This document shows positions 20,501-31,645 of a DNA stretch of 64,000 nucleotides, in pieces. The notes under the pieces were generated by a model, which saw only the letters and a program-made list of their open reading frames with translations, was not told where the DNA came from and did no database searches. The DNA comes from Lytechinus variegatus. Taxonomy: Eukaryota > Echinodermata > Echinoidea > Temnopleuroida > Toxopneustidae. Location: NCBI RefSeq assembly GCF_018143015.1, contig NC_054758.1, forward strand, positions 20,448,501 through 20,512,500, read 5' to 3'. The number at the start of each line of letters is the position of its first letter. Within the stretch, counting starts at the first letter, position 1. The position numbers and the translations under genes were made by a program.

Positions 20501-22598
20501 TTCATCAAAATCGGATGTAAAATAAGAAAGTTACGACATTTATAGTTTTGCTTAATTCCACAAAACAGTTACATGTATATGCCCATCCTGGTGGGTATGC
20601 AAACGAGGAGACTGATGACGTCAGCCACTCACTATTTCTTTTGTATTTTATTATATGAAATGGGGAATATTCTATTTTGAATACTATATGATTCGGTCAA
20701 GTTGGTCCTTATTGTAAAATCTACAAAAAATGAAATGTTGTATAATTTAAACATTAAACAACAAAAGAAATAGTGAGGGGCATCATCGACTGTCTCATTT
20801 GAGTTGTGCATATCACTGTTTTGTGAAAAATAAGCAAAAGTGTCATGACTATTATTTTACATCCGATTTTGATGAAATTTTCAGCATTTTGGTAGTTAAA
20901 TTTTTCTATATTTATTCAAATCAACATTTCTCTGGGGTGGACTTGACCTTTAAACAGATGCATGTACTGGTATGCTTTGAATATGTTCAACCAATCAGAT
21001 CCTTCTTTCATTTACTTTCAATCTTCATTCTTTTATAGGAAAGAAGGGAAACCTGACGGAGAAAGTTGTTCATCTTGCCGTATCTTTGGCATTGTCTGTA
21101 GCTACCCTGTTTGGCGCCCTCTATCTCATCTTGTGGCAGACATACGTGTTACGAGCAGAGTTAATCCTCAATGCTGTTCTTCTGTGTTTTCTTGGTCTAG
21201 AGCTGGTCTTTAGCATCATTGCTGTCATCACATTTGCAAGGTAAGAGAACTCTGTCCCTGTTTACGCCAAACTTCTGTTCAGTTGCTATTTTTTTGTCTC
21301 GCCCAACAGAGGTGAAGGCGAGTCTTTAATAGGGATCCAAATGCCTGTCATCCGTCTGCACAAACATTATGACACATAACTCCGCAACCGTAAGTCACTT
21401 TTCAACCAAACTCATATGTAGATGCACTTAGGAAACCTGCATGTTATGCTGCAGTTGGAGGTCACATGGTTAGGTCAAAGGTAATTTTCAGGTCAACGTT
21501 AAAGTTTACATGCAAGACTCTTTTATGACACACAACTATGCAATCGTAAGTCACTTTTCAGTGAAACTTAGGTGGTAGATGTACTGTGGGGATGTACATG
21601 TAATGCTGCAGTTAGAGGTCACATGATAAGGTCAAAGGTCATTTGTAGGTCAACATTAAAGTTTACATGCAAGACTCTTACATGTATGACACATAATTCT
21701 GCATCCTTAAGTCAATTTCAAATCAAACTTGGGTTGTAGCTGTATAGGAGACCTGCATTGTGTTCGGAGGTCACATGGTAAGGTCAGAGTCCATTTTGAG
21801 GTCAACATTAAAGTTGACATATGCAAGACTCTTAAGACAAATGTTATTCCATCTCAGTTATTTCACAATGAACTTTTGATACAATTCTGTTGTGTGCCCT
21901 TGCAAATAGCAATATTTCTGGTCATTTTCCGAGTGGACGAGACACAAAATCGCTTGTGCCTTGATTAGTAATGATTTTGATTGGTTGAAGTTTGTTCAGT
22001 CTTTTGAGCAAAATGTCCAAGCAGCAAATGTCTTTATTGGTGGGACTCTAATCTATTATGATAATCAAACATATTGGAAACCAGTGTTTCCAACTGTGTT
22101 CAAACATACAGTTGTGAGGTATGCTTGATATATACAATGCTATGACATCGCTTTTGTGCGTGTTAAGATCTTACAATCTTATCCAGAATAGATGCTTTTT
22201 CTGAAAGAGCAATATTAATAATATAGGGTATTTATATTGCGCACATATCCACCTTGTTAGGTGCTCAAGGCGCTCCTATATTACCCAGCTAAGCTAGGCG
22301 TTCATAGCGCACACAGCTTTTTAAGGAATTACTTCCTACCGGTACCCATTTACCTCACCTGGGTTGAGTGCAGCACATTGTGGATCAGTTTCTTGCTGAA
22401 GGAAATTACACCATGGCTGGGATTTGAACCCACGACCCTCTGTTTCAAAGTCCGAAGACTAATCCACTGGGCCACAACGCAACACAATATGTGCACCAAC
22501 CTCATGAAATTCTTAAAGTGTGTTTTCATATTTTTTAATGCCTCTTTTTTATTTCTTCCTTCCCTTTTTCATGCAGGGCCAATCAAACAGCAAGATGA
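14599..22598 (+). CDS. TMEM80: TMEM80/TMEM216-family transmembrane protein, six coding exons
   Basis: Small four-pass membrane protein of the family found at the ciliary transition zone (TMEM17/TMEM80/TMEM216). Coding exons: 14599-14656, 16854-16870 (17 nt), 17318-17411, 18393-18485, 21039-21240, 22577-22598 (TGA). All introns are GT-AG; phases 1, 0, 1, 1, 2 are consistent and give 161 aa. The ATG has A at -3 and G at +4. Hydrophobic segments fall near residues 31-52, 62-85, 97-117 and 125-148. Family words include LSSLPLQILFYLNGWY, VLPYPTENL, EYVRLFLGKKGNLTE, QTYVLR and ITFAR. From memory, LSSxPLQxLFYL and GNLTE favour TMEM80, while VLPYPT and QTYVLR favour TMEM216, so the exact orthology is open. 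Confidence 0.88.
14971..15651. mobile_element. TIR element in TMEM intron 1
   Basis: Bounded by TAGGGTGTCTG and the exact inverse CAGACACCCTA, 681 bp in all. The interior is AT-rich and has no long frame. Non-autonomous; family not recognised. Confidence 0.65.
16063..16390 (+). repeat. Dispersed repeat, copy 2
   Basis: Second copy of the repeat at 5298-5608, with the same order of shared words (TGAAATGCACCAAAAC, CACTTCCCTGGTTTA, GTAATTGGTGAGTGGAGCCA). It ends near GTTCAGCGGAACACCCAATA without the tRNA-like tail seen in copy 1. Confidence 0.8.
17419..18290. repeat. Homopyrimidine tract with a 64-76 bp minisatellite
   Basis: About 850 bp of almost pure C/T on the plus strand, beginning shortly after the exon 3 donor. 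Inside it a unit starting CATCTTTTTTACTTCCTCTT recurs at 17801, 17877, 17944, 18009, 18073 and 18143. The 284-codon Phe/Leu/Ser-rich frame across it is an artefact of the repeat. Confidence 0.95.
18556..18650. repeat. Fragment of a foldback-type repeat
   Basis: AAGGGGAAGTTCGCC and CATAATGCTGAAAATGTCAT resemble the start of the foldback family seen whole at 20428. Short and diverged. Confidence 0.4.
19139..20061. mobile_element. Element with 11-bp TIRs and internal repeats rich in AGGTCA
   Basis: Starts GTCTCACCTGC and ends GCAGGTGAGAC, exact inverses. The interior is about five diverged units of some 170 bp, each containing CATCATAACTT, TATGGA(C/T)CT, TTCATGAAACTT, AATCAAGTATCACTGAACAT and ACATGACCAAGGTCAAAGGT. 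Perfect AGGTCA-A-AGGTCA words lie at 19344, 19536, 19699 and 19852. No protein is encoded. A truncated relative is at 27165-27990. Confidence 0.85.
20428..20956. mobile_element. Foldback element, copy 1
   Basis: Begins AAGGACAAGTCC and ends GGACTTGACCTTTAA. The long arms are imperfect inverses: ATCAAAATCGGATGTAAAAT on the left against ATTTTACATCCGATTTTGAT on the right. The centre holds TGACGTCA (20616) and CACTCACTATTTCTTTTGT. No coding capacity. Confidence 0.85.
21294..21945. repeat. Tandem-unit repeat related to the AGGTCA-rich elements
   Basis: About three units of 140-150 bp carrying ACACATAACT, CGTAAGTCACTTTTCA, GAGGTCACATG and AAGGTCAAAGGTCATTT. It begins GTCTCGCCCAACAGAGGTGA and ends near GGACGAGACAC, giving weak inverted ends. 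A perfect AGGTCA-A-AGGTCA lies at 21629. It lies in TMEM intron 5. Confidence 0.7.
22212..22480 (-). mobile_element. tRNA-derived SINE, copy 1
   Basis: On the minus strand the head lies at the high coordinate: TGGCCCAGTGGATTAGTC (A box) and GGGTT(C/T)(A/G)AATCCC (B box), then a body with AGCGCCTTGAGCACCTAACA and an ATT-rich tail at the low coordinate. It lies in TMEM intron 5, antisense to the gene. Closely similar copies are at 29022, 45920 and 57019. Confidence 0.9.
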
Positions 22599-23036
22599 GT
22601 AGTCTACACCGCAGACCCTAGTTATCTCCAGTACTGAAATCACAAACCCGATGAGGACTTCTCTCAACACAGCAAATTGTTTTTCAGAAGCCCCAAAGAC
22701 TTACATTTTTTTGTTTCTTTTTCTCCATTGGGCTTTGTTTATTGTTGTTGGATTACAGTGCATAGAGAAACTGTTGTATTCATGAAGGGTATTTTTCTGC
22801 ATTGCCTCAGCAAATACAAAATGTAAATGCGCACCATGTATCATATATACTATGAATGTTGGACTTACTCCGAAAGCCTCGTATGCTGAAAATCATCAAC
22901 GCAGTTAAGCATACACAGGCATCTTTCACTTGGAAAAGCAAAGGCCTGTGGTCTGACGAATGCCAGGCTTGTTGATTTACTCTTCAAATACTCAGTCTCT
23001 CTACCGGGATAATTTTGGTTGGCTCTTGGGGTCACA

Positions 23037-23215
23037 AGGTCAAAGGTCACATAGGTCATTGCATTATATTCCGTCCATTGCCTCATAGAAGAAGAGCTAC
23101 AAGTAGTAGGAGGTGGAGAACAAGAAGGAGGAGGAAGAAGGAGATGGAGGAGAAGAGAAAGATGGAGGAAGGTGAGAAGAGGAAGATGAATGTTACGGAA
23201 AAAGGACAACGATGA
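23037..23215. repeat. AGGTCA direct repeat followed by a GGA/GAA-rich tract
   Basis: 23037-23049 is a perfect AGGTCA-A-AGGTCA, followed by ATAGGTCAT. A purine-rich microsatellite of GAGGA and GAAGG units runs from about 23097 to 23215. Confidence 0.75.
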
Positions 23216-23260
23216 AGATGAACAATACATGTAAGAGTGGGAAATAGGACAAGGAATATG

Positions 23261-23848
23261 AAAGGAGAATGAAACCATTGGAACAAGATAGTTTGTGTGA
23301 AAACATAAAAATCAAAGAAACAGATCCAGGAAAGTTTGAGAAAAATCTGACAAATAATGAGAAAGTTATGAATGAGCATTTGAATATTGCGATCACTAAT
23401 GTTATGGAGATCCGCACATTGGCAATGCGACAAAGGCGTGTGATGTCACTTGTGAGCAACTCTCTCCATTACTTTAGTATATATTTCAAAACTGCCTCTT
23501 TTATCACATCTATCAGTAGATCATGTGTTCTTTCTATAGGAAGGCATGTAATACAGATTTTTAAAGAAAACATCATGGATAAAGAGTTTGTATCACCGTA
23601 TTAAGCAAAAAGAGACATTTTGGGGGTATTTTATAGTTAATCAAAGGGAAAGTTGCTCACATGTGACATCACACATCCTTGTCGCATTGTCAATGGGAGG
23701 ATCTCCATAGCATAAGTGATTGCAATATTCAAATGCTCAAAACTTTCTCATTATTTGTCTGACTTTGCTCAAACTTCTATGTTCCTATTCTTTGATTTTT
23801 CTGTTTTGACATAAGCCTACTTGATCCAAAGGTTTCATTCCCCTTTAA
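23261..23848. mobile_element. Foldback element of a second family
   Basis: The ends AAAGGAGAATGAAACC and GGTTTCATTCCCCTTTAA are inverted. The arms continue inward: AACATAAAAATCAAAGAA against TTCTTTGATTTTTCTGTT, and GATGTCACTTGTGAGCAACT against AGTTGCTCACATGTGACATC-like sequence. Reading frames inside are by-products. Confidence 0.82.
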
Positions 23849-24027
23849 GGAGGTGGAGGATAAGCAGAAAACAAATCAATCTTCTGTACCCTTTAAATGT
23901 TGTTGCTGTTCATATTGCTATGTATTTATAGAAAATTTATAGATTTTGACCGAAAGATGTACATTTTTGTGTATAAAATTATTATATGATAACTGAACGT
24001 TAAACTGGTCTTGTTCTTTTCTGTTGT

Positions 24028-24240
24028 CTACTGCTGGCATAGAGTTTGTGTGCATTCCGTACCCATGGTTGTCTGTTTGCACAGACTCAAATTTGACACT
24101 TCAAACCCGATGGGGACTAGACTCGGAAGCCCGATGTGAAGCTGCCAGTCTATGGCGGATCTAGTCTTCTTCAGACTCTGTATTATGCACTGTGAAAACC
24201 AGGGTCTGTGCCTGCAGACTATATCCATAGTACAAGTCTG
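24028..24240. repeat. Short interspersed repeat with GTCTGCAGGCACAGACCCT-type end
   Basis: Contains GGGTCTGTGCCTGCAGACTA, also found in the repeat at 25341-25485 and inverted at 47690-47855. GTTTGCACAGACTC near 24075 may be the partner end. Confidence 0.55.
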
Positions 24241-24474
24241 ATATTCATGTACTGCTATTGTGTTAGTATTATAGCATGGTGGAAAACATTAATTTTGAAT
24301 ACATTATTTTTGTAATGTGATTTTAAAGGACAGGAGATAATCATAATACATGTATGTTGACTTGGATATCCATTTTCGATGTGAGCTCACCCTTTCCCAT
24401 TTATTCAAACAACCATGACATTAATGTGTTTTCAAATTTGCTTAACTTTTTTTTAATTTTACTTCGGAATTCCA

Positions 24475-24678
24475 GGGGCGTGTTTCACAAAGATGACTTA
24501 GGAGTCGCACCTAAATGCCTAGTAGCGTTCGCTATAAAAAGGCGTGACGGCATTGGTCAGATCATGATAAGATGAAACACACTACTGCATATTAATAAGC
24601 AAAATTGCAAGTTACATATACACATCGACATTTAAGTGAGACTCTAAGTCACACTTAAATCTTTCTGAAACACTCCCC
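24475..24678. mobile_element. MITE-like TIR element
   Basis: Left end GGGGCGTGTTTCACAAAGAT followed by GACTTAGGAGT; right end ACTCTAAGTCACACTTAAAT then CTTTCTGAAACACTCCCC. The ends are imperfect inverses. No coding capacity. Confidence 0.78.
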
Positions 24679-25340
24679 ACCCCCCCCCCATGCTACGTCA
24701 ATGTAAGCATTTTGGAAGTATACAGGGTCCCATTTGGAATGTTAATAACTTTGCCATCCATTGGTTACTTGCATAGAGTCCTTAATTTTGATTTGCTGTT
24801 AGAGCTACATGTACGTTATACCATGGTATTTTTAATCAACTGGTAATGTTTTCCATAATATTGATTTTACAATACAGCATCTAGATAGTAAATAATTACG
24901 AATAATACTGGGATATTCTCTTTATATTATTTAGGCCCCATATAGAATGGCTTCAAAGTAGCCCAGATTGCTCTTATATGAGAATTGATGTGCGAGAGGT
25001 GTTTTTTTTTTGTCTTTTTATTTTATTTTTTGTTGCTTCTAAGGAAGAGCTACTAGAATATTTTTATACGTGTATGCAGAAAGGGGGTTGTTGAGGCACA
25101 ACTGTCTTCTGCCTTGATAATATTTTACTGCCCCATTTGCGAATTTTAACAAAATTTATAAATTCGGACATTATTTTAGGGTCGATCAGCAAAGAGCAAG
25201 CTAGCATTTTTTTTTATGGCATAAAAAGGGAGAGACATATATGTACATGGAAAGTATTGTCACTATTATCACTACCATCATCATCACCACTATCATCCCA
25301 TCATCATCATCATGGAGAGACAGAGATATACTAGTCTTCT

Positions 25341-25485
25341 GGGCAAACCCTTCACTCGAAATAAGGGTCTGAATGTGCAGCCTACTCATGCCTTGTGTAG
25401 TCTTTAGCCTTGTGTAGCCTTGTGTAGTCTTTGCGTGGAGGCACACTAAGTTCCAATGAGGGTCTGTGCCTGCAGACTAGAGATA
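25341..25485 (+). repeat. Interspersed repeat, plus orientation
   Basis: Contains CAAACCCTTCACTCGAAATA, a short local repeat of CCTTGTGTAG(T/C)CTT, CTTTGCGTGGAGGCACACT and GGGTCTGTGCCTGCAGACTA. The same words occur in reverse order and inverted at 47690-47855. Confidence 0.75.
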
Positions 25486-25678
25486 TACAGGGAAGAGGCA
25501 GTGTAAAATATGAGAGAGGGTTCGGGGAGTGGGAAAGGGAAAGGGGCAACAATACACTGAATGAAGAAGAAAGAGGGAGATATGGGCTTAGGAGAAAGTA
25601 AAAGGAAACGAAAGGGGGATGGGAAAGAAAGAATGGATCGGCAGAGAAGAGGTCATCGTCATTCGTCAACGAATTGTT

Positions 25679-26227
25679 AAAGGACAAGTCCACCCCATTG
25701 AAAAAGTTGATTAGAAAAAAAGGAGAAAAAATCCTACAAGCAAAACACTGAAAATTTCATCAAAATCGGATGTAAAATAAGAAAGTTATGACATTTTAAA
25801 AGTTTCGCTTCATTTCACAAAACAGTTATATGCAGATCCTGGTCAGTATGCAAATTGGCAGGCTGATGACGTCACCCACTCACTATTTATTTTGTATTTC
25901 ATTATATAAAATATACTAATTTTCTCCTCCTTGTCAAGTGAAACAGGGTTTTATTTCTCCCTGAACATGTGGCATTACCATTTTCTTAATAGTTTATGGT
26001 TAAATTAAGTTGGTCAAAGAAATTGTGAGTGATGGACATCATCGACTCCCACATTTGCATATCGCTGAGTTGTGCATTTAACTGTTTTGTGAAAAATAAG
26101 CGAAACTTGAAAATGTCATAACTTTCTTATTTTACATCCGACTTCGATGAAATTTGCAGCGTTATGTTTGTTTGATTTTCTCTATCGATTCAAATCAACA
26201 ATCTTCTGGGGTGGACTTGACCTTTAA
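25679..26227. mobile_element. Foldback element, copy 2
   Basis: Same family as 20428-20956: begins AAAGGACAAGTCCACCCC, ends GGGGTGGACTTGACCTTTAA. TGACGTCA lies at 25867 and an octamer-like ATGCAAAT near 25848. The arms are imperfect inverses around an AT-rich centre. Confidence 0.88.
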
Positions 26228-26240
26228 CTATAAATCGTCG

Positions 26241-26548
26241 CACGCACCACAAACCGTCCTCTAGGCGCAGATACAGTGCGCTATTGCGCCTCGCGATTTC
26301 ACCACGACAAGTCCTCTCTAGTTACGATGCCCACTCCCACTGTGGCGTAAATAATTCACTTCAAGAAAATGTAAAGATACGGGATGAAACTTTGGAACCT
26401 GAATTATCGAACAAAGACACCGGTAAATAATTTGCTCTCCTTGTAGGTGCACTTATTTATTGCTGGTATTAAAAAAGCTTTTCTTTCAATGCGTTTTCTG
26501 CAAAATAAACTTTCGCATCGAAGTGCGCAGAGAGGACGGTTCGTGGTC
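26241..26548. mobile_element. MITE-like TIR element next to foldback copy 2
   Basis: CACCACAAACCGTCCTCT near the left end is inverted as AGAGGACGGTTCGTGGT near the right end. The interior is richer in G+C than its surroundings. No coding capacity. Confidence 0.7.
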
Positions 26549-26720
26549 ATAGTGTGAATGATGAATGGTTTAATTCTGTTGCATGATGGCGCTCTTCAAT
26601 ATCAGATGATATCCTCCAGGTATCGGTTTTCCCTGGGGTTGCTGCTATTATTTCTCCTCAGGCAGCACCCCTGGAATTCTGGTAGGTGTTACATAGTGGG
26701 AAAATGTAACCAAAATAAAA

Positions 26721-26845
26721 ACAACCTTCATTTTGTAGTGAAAGCTTCTTTTTTTCTCTCTCTCTCTCTTGCTTGTCAAATTTCTCGGGGACAAAATAAC
26801 CTTCATTTTGTAGTGAATCCCTTTTTTCTGCTTGTCAAATTTACA
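26721..26845. repeat. Two-copy local tandem repeat
   Basis: ACCTTCATTTTGTAGTGAA followed by a pyrimidine tract and GCTTGTCAAATTT occurs twice, about 78 bp apart. The first copy has an expanded CT run. Confidence 0.75.
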
Positions 26846-27164
26846 TCAGTACCCCCAGTTAAAAAAATTCCCAGGGCATTGCAAAATAGTGAATGTGACA
26901 ATAAAACTGCTGCAAAAAATGTATAATAAGGGGATAAGATTTAGAAATAGCTAAATGACGTCACTGGTTTTCCAATTTTATGCACATGATTACTATGTGA
27001 AATTATCAATTTCATTACTTTATTTACCGTCTAATTCTGGTGAAATTTGGGGGGTTGTGCTTGTAATGTGCTCTTAGTAAACCCAAAAAAAAAACTCTTT
27101 TTTGGTGCAGTGAACTTCCCTCCCCTTGAGAAACACCTAATCACTTAGATTCGTTAACGGGCTC

Positions 27165-27990
27165 GAGGAGAAGATTTATAGTTTTTGAAATGATAACATA
27201 ACTTTGAACGTATATGGACCTAGTTCATGAAACTTGACCAAAAAGTTAATCAAGTATTATACATCCTGCCTGAGTTTCAGGTCACATGCTAGGTCAAAGG
27301 TAATTTAGGGTTAATGAACTTAGACCATATTATGGGGAATCAACATCAAAATCTGAACCTAAGGTCAAGTTTTTGAAATGTCATCATTTCACATGACCAA
27401 AGTCAAAGGTCATTTAGGGTCAATGAACTTTGGCCAAGTTGGGGGTATCTGTTGAATTACCATCATTAACTTTGAAAGTTTATGGATGTGATTCATAAAA
27501 CTTAGACATAAGAGTAATCTATAGTATCACTGAATATTCTGTGCGAGTTTCAGATCACATGGCTAAGGTCAAAGGTCAATGGACTTTGGCCATGTTGGGG
27601 GTATTTGTTGAATAACCATCATAACTCTGAAAGTGTATGGATCTAGTTCATAAAACTTGGACTTAAGAGTAATCATGTATCACTGAACATCTTATGCGAG
27701 TTTCAGGTCACATGACCAAAGTCAAAGGTCAGTTAAGGTCAATGAACTTTGGCCATTGTGGAGGTAATTTAAGATTGCTGTCATTACTTTCAAATATTAT
27801 AGATATAGTTTATAAAATGTGGATATAGGGGTAATCAAGTATCACTGACCAGTCATAGGTCGCATGATCAAGGTCAGATGTCATTCATTGTTAATATACG
27901 TAGTATTGTATCATTACATGAATGGTGTTTTTTGTGAATAATTATGTCATCACTGCTGCTATATTGAATCGCGTGATGCAGGTGAGACTG
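27165..27990. mobile_element. AGGTCA-rich repeat element, second copy, left end missing
   Basis: Same internal units as 19139-20061, including CATCATAACTCTGAAAGT, TTCATAAAACTTGGACTTAA and ACATGACCAAAGTCAAAGGT. The right end GCGTGATGCAGGTGAGAC is present, but the GTCTCACCTGC left end is not. A perfect AGGTCA-A-AGGTCA lies at 27566; others have single changes. Confidence 0.82.
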
Positions 27991-28898
27991 CCAAAGGTGC
28001 TCCACTTATCATTATTATATTATATATATTTTTTTCTTTTGGGGTGAGAGTTAATTGGCAAGCAACTTCACTGATATGGTTGAAAAAAAAACATACGTAC
28101 AAGGTAACATAGAAATCGGTCACACTGAACGACACAATTTAAAACGTTATGACAAAAGAGAATTGTGACATAATTCTTCTTCCAATGAAATATTTTATTA
28201 TCGACATTTTTGGTAGTCATGTCACAATTAGAAGGCAATCAGAAGCAAACAGAATTATGCATCCTTGATATAAAACAATAAAATCACAGAATTTCTTCAA
28301 AATATATATTTTCATTTCGCTTAATGGCTCCATAATATTGATATAGACTGAAGCATAAAGATAACCTACAGTAAATTCCAAACATGAAATGAAATATCTG
28401 ACTATGGAATTTTTAATACACTAAATGTGGTGAAATGTGTTCGAGGAAACATCTCCCACTCATACACACAGAAAGAATGTTTTAATCATGTTTCTTTGGC
28501 TATATGGCCCTCTACCATCAGGTTTGCATAAAGTATAGCCTTCTGAACCACAAAATAGGATAGTTATAGACAGAAGGGATATTTCTTAGCACTTTGATAA
28601 GCTGCGTCTTGATATTATATTTAATATTTTTCATAATGCTATAATAATGGCGAACAGCGTTTTCACTTGACTGTACCAAAATTGTTTTCATTTGTAAGTG
28701 GACAGTATTGGGGGAATCTTTCTAGGGGCACCGTGCATATGGGAGGGGCGACTATCCCTTCCCCTTCAAATGCATAGTGCAATCAAACAATAATTGTATG
28801 CCTTTTCAGCCCGTCACTCTAACATCGACTCGTTTAAACTTTAAAATAATTGTGTTTTCTTAATGTTTGAGTTTTTTCTTAAACAACCATCTTATAAA
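27991..28898. other. AT-rich intergenic DNA
   Basis: Nothing supportable: no exon-like segment, no clear repeat boundary. Confidence 0.45.
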
Positions 28899-29020
28899 TT
28901 TTAACCTAAGCTGTTAAGAGTGGCGGGCTTAACGAGTATGAAGGGGAGGGGGGGGGGGTCTAAACGAGAAGTATTGGTCAAAAATGACGTAACCTTTAGG
29001 CCGTTTGCCACCCCCCGTAA
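28899..29020. repeat. Direct repeat, left copy, flanking a SINE
   Basis: Shares TTAACCTAAGCTGTTA, GAGAAGTATTGGTCA, AATGACGTAAC and GAGGCCGTTT-like words with 29302-29463. The SINE at 29022-29297 sits exactly between the two copies. Confidence 0.82.
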
Positions 29021-29021
29021 T

Positions 29022-29297
29022 TAATAATAATATAATACGATATTTATATTGCGCACATATCCACCTTGTTAGGTGCTAAAGGCGCTCCTATATTACCCGG
29101 CTAAGCTAGGCGTTCAGAGCGCACACAGCTTCTTAAGGAATTACTTCCTACCGGTACCCATTTACCTCACCTGGGTCGAGTGCAGCACAATGTGGATGAA
29201 TTTCTTGCCGAAGGAAACTACGCCATGGCTTGGATTCGAACCCACGAGCCTCTGTTTCAAAGTCCGAAGACTAATCCACTGGGCCACAACGCTCCCC
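29022..29297 (-). mobile_element. tRNA-derived SINE, copy 2
   Basis: Same family and orientation as 22212-22480. The B box GGGTTCGAATCC is intact and the body is nearly identical. It lies between two copies of a roughly 130-bp direct repeat. Confidence 0.9.
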
Positions 29298-29301
29298 GAT
29301 A

Positions 29302-29463
29302 TTTAACCTAAGCTGTTAGAGTGACGGGCTTAACAAGTATAAAATGGGGGAGGAGAAGAAATAAGAGTCTAAAAGAGAAGTATTGGTCATGTGCCTCTGT
29401 AATACCATTAAAATGACGTAACATTGAGGCCGTTTTGCCGCCCCCCCCCCCCCCCTCCGTAAA
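29302..29463. repeat. Direct repeat, right copy, flanking a SINE
   Basis: Diverged second copy of 28899-29020, with a longer middle and an expanded poly-C tract (29441-29455). Confidence 0.8.
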
Positions 29464-31474
29464 TACATATTCTTGTGTCGCCCATGATTCTTGCTCATGG
29501 AGTCTATAGAAACAACAATGATATGGTTAACAGTGGTTACTAACTACGACTCGTTTTAATGAGCCAAAAAGGCATATAAGAACAATAAAAAATATTCAAC
29601 ATTAAACAAGATCAAACTAAATTGCGAGAAGAAAAAATAAATCCTTCGAAGTATGCTTGAAAATGGTGCCGTCAAAAGCATCTAGTAAATCTTGCGTGCA
29701 AAATCCAGTTTTGCAAGAGCCAGGCTTCACGTTACTACATTCTACAACATTGTTATAAATATATCATCACACAGATATATAGTCTTTCTGTATCACATTA
29801 TAAAACTGACAATACTCAGACAGTGCACTGTAGTCGTCCTTTACGCTTTACAATGCTATTCCTAAGAACTAATTAATTTACATAGTCTGTGGCTTCGTGC
29901 AGATTAAAAGATAAGTATCGACGTTTCCAAGATGCTGCAGGCCCGGATATGGGGCCCCTGTTCATATAACTTGTTATAATAACAAATTAGCAATAAAAGT
30001 TTTAAGCTACTGAAATCAATCAATTTGACTGGCTGATAGTGACTTTGTAATAGAAATTGTGCATTGTTATTTTCAAAAGAGGGGTCTTCATGACATGGGA
30101 CTCGGGAGGAGGTGCCTTATTTATTTCATTTATTTCTTTTGTGAATACGTATTGGGCTCATATTCTGGTGGAAAGCGTATTTTCATGAATACAAAAATAG
30201 AGTATATTTTCAAAAGGGGAAGCTAGTCTACATTGCATTGTCTTCGTTAAGCATAAACTTTTGAAAATGTGTCGAAATTTCCCACACGGAATCATATTTT
30301 ATCAAGCACTCCGGTGACTTAAAAAAATGCTTTGACATATTCTACAATTAGTTTCTTTTTGGATAAAATACCCGACACTTTCACGACAGCAGTTAAACTG
30401 ATCATCCAATTATAATAAATCCAGATATAGGGAATTAATTTATATACACCAAATATACATTCACTGAAGGGCAATTCCATAAAATATGTACATACGACCC
30501 CCTATGTGTGGCACCTTCATGAAATTTTCTGTCTCTGATTTTCTTTTCTTTTGACAGTTTGTAATGTTCTCATATAGGACCATGACTTGGTCAGTTTGTA
30601 TAGTGAAATATATAAGACTTGAGAAAAATGGGAGCCACGGACGAATAAAAAGTTTGATCATTTCATGAAATTGCCCATATAGAAAATAAAATTAAACTTG
30701 TGCTTTAGTATGGCGAGACAGTGAATACGAAAGCTACCCAATGCACAATTCAACTATTTTTATCACCCACTTTCATAGATAAATGTCATTTTGCCGAAGT
30801 TAGGCCAGACAGGGCCGCAAAATCTTCTATCACCTTTTTATTAAACACTGTAAACTGTATCGACCTATTAAAAATAAAGATGTTTTAATCAAAAAGATGA
30901 ATACGGGAGGCAATGATAATTGAGTTACTCTTCGGATTACGCTAAAATCGATTGAAAGTTTAACATCAATCTAATTTCAGTCACTTTTCAATAATTATGT
31001 TGACGATCCTTTGTCGTGTTCTAATCAAAACTACCACGTAAATGGGACCATGCATGTGCATAGTAGGGATTTGTCGAACCGCAACGTGGAACGGATTCAA
31101 GAACGCACCAAATGTTTAGAAATTGCAAGTCAAATGACAATGTGCAGCTAGGAGTTTATTGTCGAAAATTGATGGACCATGCAGAGCAACAGCTTCGTCC
31201 TATAAGTTTCGGAGCTGACGAGAAATTGCAAATACGTTACGTCGTTTGTCTAGAGTCCAGGACGAAACTGCTGTATTCAGGGTATTAGTTCACCATTTTG
31301 AACAAGGATTTCTTGGTTGCTTTTTATCATGAAGGGTATTCGACAATACATTTTGCATGCCCTTGAAACCGTTCTGAACCCCTATTGACTCCTAACAAAA
31401 AGTTCGATTTAACCCGACGTGCATATTCACCACAGAGTGGAGCATTTCTTCAGCATTCTCATCAATGCTGTGCA
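29464..31474. other. AT-rich intergenic DNA
   Basis: No gene found. A MITE-like fragment with GGGGCCCCTGTTCATATAAC lies near 29953-30065. The rest is unremarkable. Confidence 0.45.
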
Positions 31475-31645
31475 GGGGGCCGGTTCATAAAGCTGTTCGT
31501 AAGTTAAGAGCGACTTTAAGAACGGCTGGTGAACCTTTCTTACGCGGTAAACCATCGCCCAAGGAATATACCATTTACCAAAAGAAACTATCACCAGTCG
31601 TTCTTAAAGTCGCTCTTAACTTACAAACAGCTTTATGAAACACCC
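31475..31645. mobile_element. MITE-like TIR element, near-hairpin
   Basis: GGTTCATAAAGCTGTTCGTA and TTACAAACAGCTTTATGAAA are inverted ends; inner blocks AAGAGCGACTTTAAGAACG and CGTTCTTAAAGTCGCTCTTA pair almost perfectly. The whole folds into one stem with a loop of about 70 bases. Confidence 0.85.
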
